A DNA stretch of 11,918 nt from the NCBI GenBank assembly GCA_043820045.1, contig JBDREF010000011.1, forward strand, positions 1 through 11,918. Direction: 5' to 3'. Shown one piece after another: positions 7,628 through 11,918 of the stretch. Position numbers and translations under genes: made by a program. Source of the stretch: JBDREF01 sp043820045 (lineage in GTDB: Bacteria; Planctomycetota; Phycisphaerae; Sedimentisphaerales; Anaerobacaceae). Numbering within the stretch: the first letter of the stretch is position 1; the number at the start of each line of letters is the position of its first letter. The notes under the pieces were generated by a model. That model did no database searches. It was not told the origin of the DNA and saw nothing but the letters and a program-made list of their open reading frames with translations.

Positions 7628-10600
7628 ATGACCAGGCCCAAGACTCACAAGCAGAAGGTCAAGACCATCATTCATCGGCTCCTCGCGGGGTCGATTCTGA
7701 TTGTTCTTCTGTGGATTCTTTTCATACTCGCAGGAAGAGCTTTGTGCTACATCGCCATACGGCAGATTGGCGATCTTACCAACACAAGGATAAGAACCGC
7801 ATCGGTTGATTTTCACAGCGACGGCTCGGTCTTCATAAGAAAGCTTGTGATAAGCCCCTCAAAAGAGCAGAACCGCCGCGAGGCCATCTTCAGAGCCGAG
7901 GAAGTATATGCACGTTTCAGTCTGAGCAGCTTGTTGTTATTGCAGCCCCGGCTGAAAGTCATAGACGTAAACGATTTCGTCTTCGATGCCCAATACGACC
8001 TGGACACGGGAAACTGGAATCTTTCCGCAATCAAAATCAAACCTCCCAAAGGCGGCTCCAACAGAATGCCGCACATTCGCCTCACTGCAGGCACGCTGCA
8101 ATATACCAAGATATCGAACGGCCGGGCGAAAGTCGCTCTTTCAGTACCAATCAACGCCGGATTCGAATTCGACGAAGAAAAACAGGATGGGTACAGCTTC
8201 GAGATAACTACGGCCACGATGGCTTCCGGCTTCGGCCAGAGCCGCCTGACAGGATTCTGGAAGCCGGGCGGAATTACGATTACCGGCGGAATTTCGTCGG
8301 TGGATATCCCCGATTTCGAGATGGCATGGATGATAGACGTTCTGGCCGCCGAGCTGAAGTACGACCAGAGCAACAACTTCTCTCTCAAACTGGGGATGAA
8401 AAACCTGCAATCCAAACGCAACCCGGCCCTGGACAGGCTCACGCCGGCCGGACCGGCCTTCCGGGAAAAATCCGACCCATTTGCCGCCCTGCGGAGATTC
8501 TTCGACCGATACCAACCGTGGGGACGTGTAGATATCGACCTTGAAGCAGCGGGCAACTTCAACGACCTGGCCGGCAGCAGATTGGCCGGCAAAGTCTTTT
8601 GCAGGGATATCGCGTTCAGCTACCATAGATTTCAGTACGCGATAGAGGAACTGGCCGGTCAGATAGATTTCACCCAGGACAGCGTGACATTGAACAATCT
8701 GAGCGGCAAACACGGCGACGTCAGGCTCTTCTTTAACGGCTGGTCCAGCGACTTCGGCCCGGATTGGAAATACAACATCCGAATTACAAGCGACAATATG
8801 CCTTTGGACGAAGACTTGTACAATGCGCTCAGCGAACGACAGCAGGAATTCTGGTGTTCTTTCTTTCCGACCGGCTTCGCGGCCATAGACTACCGGCTCA
8901 CCCGAAACTCACAGACCGACAAACAGACGGCGCTGTCGGTCGAACTGAGAGGCGCCGACGGCATTTATCAGTATTTTCCTTATCCATTAAACAATCTCAC
9001 CGGCAAACTTTCCTTCGATCAAAACAAAGTCACCTTATCCGATGTGGTATCGCAGGTCAATGATCGCAAGATCACCCTTAACGGCGATGTTGTAACTCGA
9101 AGCGACGGCAACATAACATACGACATCTCCGCCAAAGTAAACAACCTTCCTCTGGATTCGACACTGGAGGCGTCGTTGCCGGCAAAACAGAGGGACCTGT
9201 ACAAACGCTTCAGCCCTTCGGGACTGGCCAGCGGCTGGATTAAAGTCTCGACGCAGGATGCGGGGCCCGCAAGTTTCACGGCGGATTTGTCTTTCGAGCA
9301 AGCCTCCATGAAATTGGAGCAATTTCGGTTGCCTTTCTCCGACATATCGGCAAAAGCCGTGCTTACGCCGAACCTTGTAATTGTCAGAGAATTCTCCGGC
9401 CGTTACGGCGACAGCATGGTTTCCTTAACCGGCCAGATACAGCCGGACCAGGAAGGCCGGCAGTCGCGGTATCGTATCTCGGCGAAGCTCGAAGACACCA
9501 GGTTGAGCGATGACCTGTTTGATCTGATACCCGAATCGAAGAAGGAGACCCTCGCCAAATTGAAGCCGGAGGGGAAAGTAAATCTCAGCGTTGATTTAAA
9601 CAAAGAGGACATGGCTAAACCCGCTGATTGCAGTATGAAGATAGAATGCCTTGGCAATAGCATAACCATACCTGAATTTCCTTATCCTTTGAATAACATC
9701 ACCGGCACATTAACTGTGGAGGATGAAAATATTGAACTCCGGGGTGTACATGCAATCCTTGACGATGGCACCGCGCCGACGTCGAAAACTCCGCAAATGC
9801 GACTGGACGGCAAGATAGCTCTCAGCGGCAATGCCTTCACCAGCGCCGCCCTGGCCTTGTCGGCGGACAACATCAGCTTTGATGAACGGCTCGCCCTGGT
9901 TTTGCCCCGGCACGTTCGGGCCTCGTACGAAAGGCTCTCGCCGACAGGCAGATTCGCCCTGGACTTCAACGATATCCAGGTCCGCCGGGCCGGCGACGGC
10001 CGGACGTCGGTTGATTTCGTCGGCGACGTTAATTTACCGGACGCCGTATTGACAATGCCGGGCTCCGAAATCGAGTTGAACGCCGTATTGAAAACGACTG
10101 GCCGGTACAATACCCGCGATGGGCTCAGCCTCTGCCAGGCCACTGTCGCAGGAGGCAAGCTCAGAACTTTAGGCAAGTCCTTCGCAAATCTCCAAGCACA
10201 CGTCTCTTACGATCCTAATTCGCAAACATGGGCCGCCGAGAATCTGGTCGCCGACTGCTACGGCGGAAAGCTCAGAGGAAAATTCGCACTCATACAATCC
10301 AACGACCGCACCGGCGAGTACGTCCTGCAAACAGGCTTCAATAACGTTGACTTGCAGCAGTTTCTCTCCGACACCGCCCTGGAAACCAGTCCCGAAAACA
10401 AACGGGCACGAGGTAAAATAGAAGGTTCCTTAAACTTAAGCACTAAAATTGGCGACAGCTACTCGCGCATCGGCACCTGCCGGCTCACGATAACCGAAAT
10501 GCAGGTCGGCGAGCTGCCGCTGCTCGCCAAGCTATTGAGCGTGCTTCGACTCACGGAAGCAAAAGATTCCGCGTTCGAACAGATGTTTGTCGATTCGTAC

Positions 10601-10903
10601 ATCAGGCACGACCGCCTTGTCGTCAAGAAGCTCGACCTGTCCGGCCAGGACCTCGCGTTCTCAGGCTCGGGATGGATGGACATGAAGAGCCGGAACGTCA
10701 ACCTCACACTTACCGCGCGAGGCCGGCGTCTTGTCACGGACGACCCTTCGGTCCTGCAATCTCTGACCGAGGGCCTCGGCCAGGCCGTAGTCAGGGTGGA
10801 TATCACCGGCAACCTCTACGACCCGAAGATAACCAGAAGAACCTTACCCGTCATCGAGGAGACACTCCAAATCCTCGGGACACGGCCCGCCACGTCCAAT
10901 TGA
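7628..10903 (+). CDS. Large AsmA/YhdP/TamB-like envelope protein with internal repeats
   Basis: The 1091-residue product has a basic N-terminus and one membrane helix (about 18-36), then an all-periplasmic body. Residues about 47-145 resemble the AsmA N-terminal (chorein-like) module: a 'gsv.i..l.i' strand pattern and a later 'DLDTGNWNL'. Residues about 335-774 contain four tandem units. The C-terminal part, clearest from about 929 (GKIEGSLNLSTKIGDSYSRI) to about 1070, matches AsmA-like C-terminal domains, with alternating strands such as LDLSGQDLAFSGSGWMD. AsmA-like proteins of E. coli (TamB, YhdP, YdbH) are inner-membrane-anchored beta-groove bridges implicated in moving phospholipids to the outer membrane. 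A similar role here is inferred from architecture. The ATG at 7628 has only a weak upstream GAGAC, but it precedes the membrane helix properly. Lying 67 nt after purD, it is probably read from the purD promoter. The gene ends 51 nt from the converging NIPSNAP-type gene, with no clear terminator between them. Confidence 0.85.
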   Translation: MTRPKTHKQKVKTIIHRLLAGSILIVLLWILFILAGRALCYIAIRQIGDLTNTRIRTASVDFHSDGSVFIRKLVISPSKEQNRREAIFRAEEVYARFSLSSLLLLQPRLKVIDVNDFVFDAQYDLDTGNWNLSAIKIKPPKGGSNRMPHIRLTAGTLQYTKISNGRAKVALSVPINAGFEFDEEKQDGYSFEITTATMASGFGQSRLTGFWKPGGITITGGISSVDIPDFEMAWMIDVLAAELKYDQSNNFSLKLGMKNLQSKRNPALDRLTPAGPAFREKSDPFAALRRFFDRYQPWGRVDIDLEAAGNFNDLAGSRLAGKVFCRDIAFSYHRFQYAIEELAGQIDFTQDSVTLNNLSGKHGDVRLFFNGWSSDFGPDWKYNIRITSDNMPLDEDLYNALSERQQEFWCSFFPTGFAAIDYRLTRNSQTDKQTALSVELRGADGIYQYFPYPLNNLTGKLSFDQNKVTLSDVVSQVNDRKITLNGDVVTRSDGNITYDISAKVNNLPLDSTLEASLPAKQRDLYKRFSPSGLASGWIKVSTQDAGPASFTADLSFEQASMKLEQFRLPFSDISAKAVLTPNLVIVREFSGRYGDSMVSLTGQIQPDQEGRQSRYRISAKLEDTRLSDDLFDLIPESKKETLAKLKPEGKVNLSVDLNKEDMAKPADCSMKIECLGNSITIPEFPYPLNNITGTLTVEDENIELRGVHAILDDGTAPTSKTPQMRLDGKIALSGNAFTSAALALSADNISFDERLALVLPRHVRASYERLSPTGRFALDFNDIQVRRAGDGRTSVDFVGDVNLPDAVLTMPGSEIELNAVLKTTGRYNTRDGLSLCQATVAGGKLRTLGKSFANLQAHVSYDPNSQTWAAENLVADCYGGKLRGKFALIQSNDRTGEYVLQTGFNNVDLQQFLSDTALETSPENKRARGKIEGSLNLSTKIGDSYSRIGTCRLTITEMQVGELPLLAKLLSVLRLTEAKDSAFEQMFVDSYIRHDRLVVKKLDLSGQDLAFSGSGWMDMKSRNVNLTLTARGRRLVTDDPSVLQSLTEGLGQAVVRVDITGNLYDPKITRRTLPVIEETLQILGTRPATSN
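8630..9949 (+). repeat. Four tandem protein repeats of about 117 residues inside the AsmA-like gene
   Basis: Two landmarks recur in register. The first is a hinge at residues F335 (FQYAIEELAG), F450 (FPYPLNNLTG), F566 (FRLPFSDISA) and F684 (FPYPLNNITG), with spacings of 115, 116 and 118. The second is a helical-looking segment at 392 (PLDEDLYNALSERQQEFW), 508 (PLDSTLEASLPAKQRDLY), 625 (RLSDDLFDLIPESKKETL) and 750 (SFDERLALVLPRHVRASY). Each of these is followed within about five residues by FPTG, SPSG, KPEG or SPTG. Between the landmarks lie beta-rich stretches ending in a GD...L.G turn. These are divergent protein-level repeats, not recent DNA copies. Confidence 0.85.
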
Positions 10904-10954
10904 CGACTAATCCTTCACCATCAGGCACAACCTCAAGCCAAACTCAACGTCGGA

Positions 10955-11728
10955 TCATATCTGCGAGTAAGGCGTCGGCTGCAGGATGATGTCGGTTATG
11001 TTCGAGACCGTATCCTTGTACTGCGGATCGCCGCTGAGTTTTTTCCACTCCGGAGCAACGCGGAAGACGTCCCATTTGGCATCGCGGTCCGTCAGGTCTT
11101 CAAAGACCAGCATGTAGTTGAGATTGGGCAGTTGCGGCCCGATTATGCTCTCGCCGAAGAACACCGGCTGCAAACCCGTCTTCTTGAAAACCGCAATCTC
11201 GCCGCCCTCGTTGAACATCTCGATCTTCTTCTTCGAAGCCTTGGCGCTGTGACTCTCGTACGTGCGCAGCTCGAAGATACGCGTCTTCTTCTCGGGCACT
11301 TCCAGCTTCGGCATACCCTTGAAAGCCACCATCAGCGAACTTTCGATACGCACGTAGGCCGGGTCGGACAACGAGGCATCGACGAACTCGGCGCCGGCCT
11401 TGCGGTACTCATCGTCGGCCAGCAGCTTCGCAGCACAGTTCACCACCGACTCTAACGACTTATGCACAATCAGCACATAAAGCGTCGGCTGGTTGGGCCC
11501 GTACTTGGAGGTAAAAACGCCGACCGGGCCGACTCCTATGCGGTTCATCGCCGGGATTCCCACTTTTCGCAGAAAATCGCCGACGCGATTCTTCTTCGAA
11601 CCGGTGTTCAAATGGTATTTCCTGAACTCGAAATACTCACGTTCGCCACCCTCGGCCGCCGTAGCCAAAGAACTCATCCCTGCCACCCCGGCGAGCCCTG
11701 CTGTCGTCAAAAACTCTCGTCTCTTCAT
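10955..11728 (-). CDS. Tat-exported NIPSNAP-family protein with two dimeric alpha/beta-barrel halves
   Basis: The product is 257 residues. The N-terminus MKRREFLTTAGLAGVAG is a twin-arginine signal (RREFL) followed by a small-residue hydrophobic core, with likely cleavage near ATAA (22-25). The mature part has two similar halves of about 105 residues. The first starts at YFEFRKYHL (32-40) and has a central GIPAMNRIGVGPVGVFTS. The second starts at IFELRTYES (151-159), with FKKTGLQPVFFGE and NYMLVFEDLTDRDAKW. Both follow the NIPSNAP/dimeric ferredoxin-like pattern: an 'F.lR.Y' strand, a helix, then a 'G..pvg.f' strand. The biochemical role of bacterial NIPSNAP-type proteins is not established, so none is assigned. 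The ATG at 11728 has AAGGAG at 9-nt spacing and places the Tat motif at the extreme N-terminus. In-frame starts further upstream would bury it. The gene is transcribed towards the AsmA-like gene. Confidence 0.85.
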   Translation of the reverse strand: MKRREFLTTAGLAGVAGMSSLATAAEGGEREYFEFRKYHLNTGSKKNRVGDFLRKVGIPAMNRIGVGPVGVFTSKYGPNQPTLYVLIVHKSLESVVNCAAKLLADDEYRKAGAEFVDASLSDPAYVRIESSLMVAFKGMPKLEVPEKKTRIFELRTYESHSAKASKKKIEMFNEGGEIAVFKKTGLQPVFFGESIIGPQLPNLNYMLVFEDLTDRDAKWDVFRVAPEWKKLSGDPQYKDTVSNITDIILQPTPYSQI

Positions 11729-11761
11729 TGTCTGTTTCTCCTTATTGGTCATGTGTGTAAA

Positions 11762-11780
11762 GATTGCTGCAACCGCAATC
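11762..11780. repeat. Inverted repeat upstream of the NIPSNAP-family gene
   Basis: GATTGC (11762-11767) and GCAATC (11775-11780) form a perfect 6-bp dyad with a 7-nt spacer, 34 nt upstream of the NIPSNAP-type ATG. It lies where a promoter or operator would be expected, but I cannot identify confident -35 and -10 boxes. Its arms share ATTGC/GCAAT with the hairpin at 11868-11895. Confidence 0.3.
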
Positions 11781-11863
11781 GATACAGCACAATAACCAAA
11801 ATCTCCCGCCCCGTCAACGACCCATATTGCCGACTCGGCCGTTCCTCTCGCCGCCTTCGCGGT

Positions 11864-11898
11864 GGTCATTGCGAGGCCCAAAGGGCCGCGGCAATCTC
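11864..11898. repeat. Palindromic intergenic repeat hairpin (CATTGCGAGG...GGCAATCTC type)
   Basis: ATTGC (11868-11872) pairs with GCAAT (11891-11895), and GGCCC (11875-11879) pairs with GGGCC (11883-11887) around an AAA loop; a small GA/GCG internal loop separates the two helices. The flanks read GTC on the left and CTC on the right. From memory, sequences of the form TCATTGCGAGG...GCAATCTC are dispersed intergenic palindromes in many bacterial genomes, REP-like or miniature mobile elements. Only one copy is in the window, so dispersion cannot be shown here. No gene covers 11729-11918. Confidence 0.55.
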
Positions 11899-11918
11899 AG
11901 ACAGCCATGGAAAAAAGA

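Noticed and set aside
10904..10954. A bidirectional terminator between the converging AsmA-like and NIPSNAP-type genes
   Set aside because: I find no GC-rich stem and no T-run on either strand in these 51 nt.

Overview
The window is bacterial chromosomal DNA with mostly housekeeping genes. The best guess for the host is Planctomycetota, probably the Phycisphaerae. This is an inference from several features together: a secreted GH29 fucosidase, a Tat-exported NIPSNAP-type protein, a very large repeat-containing AsmA-like protein, and a palindromic 'CATTGCGAGG...GGCAATCTC' intergenic hairpin. No rRNA or other phylogenetic marker is present to prove it. I see no transposase, phage gene, CRISPR array or tRNA.

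Left block, minus strand, positions 1-5983. Read in the direction of transcription, it holds an MpaA-like M14 lipoprotein peptidase (5983-5201), uvrB (5094-3031), nadC (3008-2136), birA (2132-1338), and a secreted GH29 alpha-L-fucosidase (1203 to beyond the left edge, so its C-terminus is missing). The genes uvrB, nadC and birA are packed with gaps of 22 and 3 nt and look like one operon. It combines nucleotide excision repair, NAD synthesis and biotin attachment. The peptidase and the fucosidase are set apart by about 100-135 nt gaps with weak terminator-like or promoter-like signals, so they are probably separate units.

Centre, 5984-6291. This 308-nt divergent intergenic region carries a minus-strand TATAAT box for the peptidase and a good extended -10 promoter for the rightward genes.

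Right block, plus strand, 6292-10903. purD (purine synthesis) is followed after 67 nt by a 1091-residue inner-membrane-anchored AsmA/YhdP/TamB-like protein. Its middle is built from four tandem units of about 117 residues, the most interesting feature of the window. It is a candidate envelope bridge or lipid-handling protein.

Right end, minus strand. A Tat-exported protein with two NIPSNAP-type alpha/beta-barrel halves (11728-10955) converges on the AsmA-like gene. The last 190 nt hold two inverted repeats with ATTGC/GCAAT arms, one of them a probable dispersed palindromic repeat.

Nothing here is clearly a new multi-gene system. The findings are mostly unusual versions of known families.
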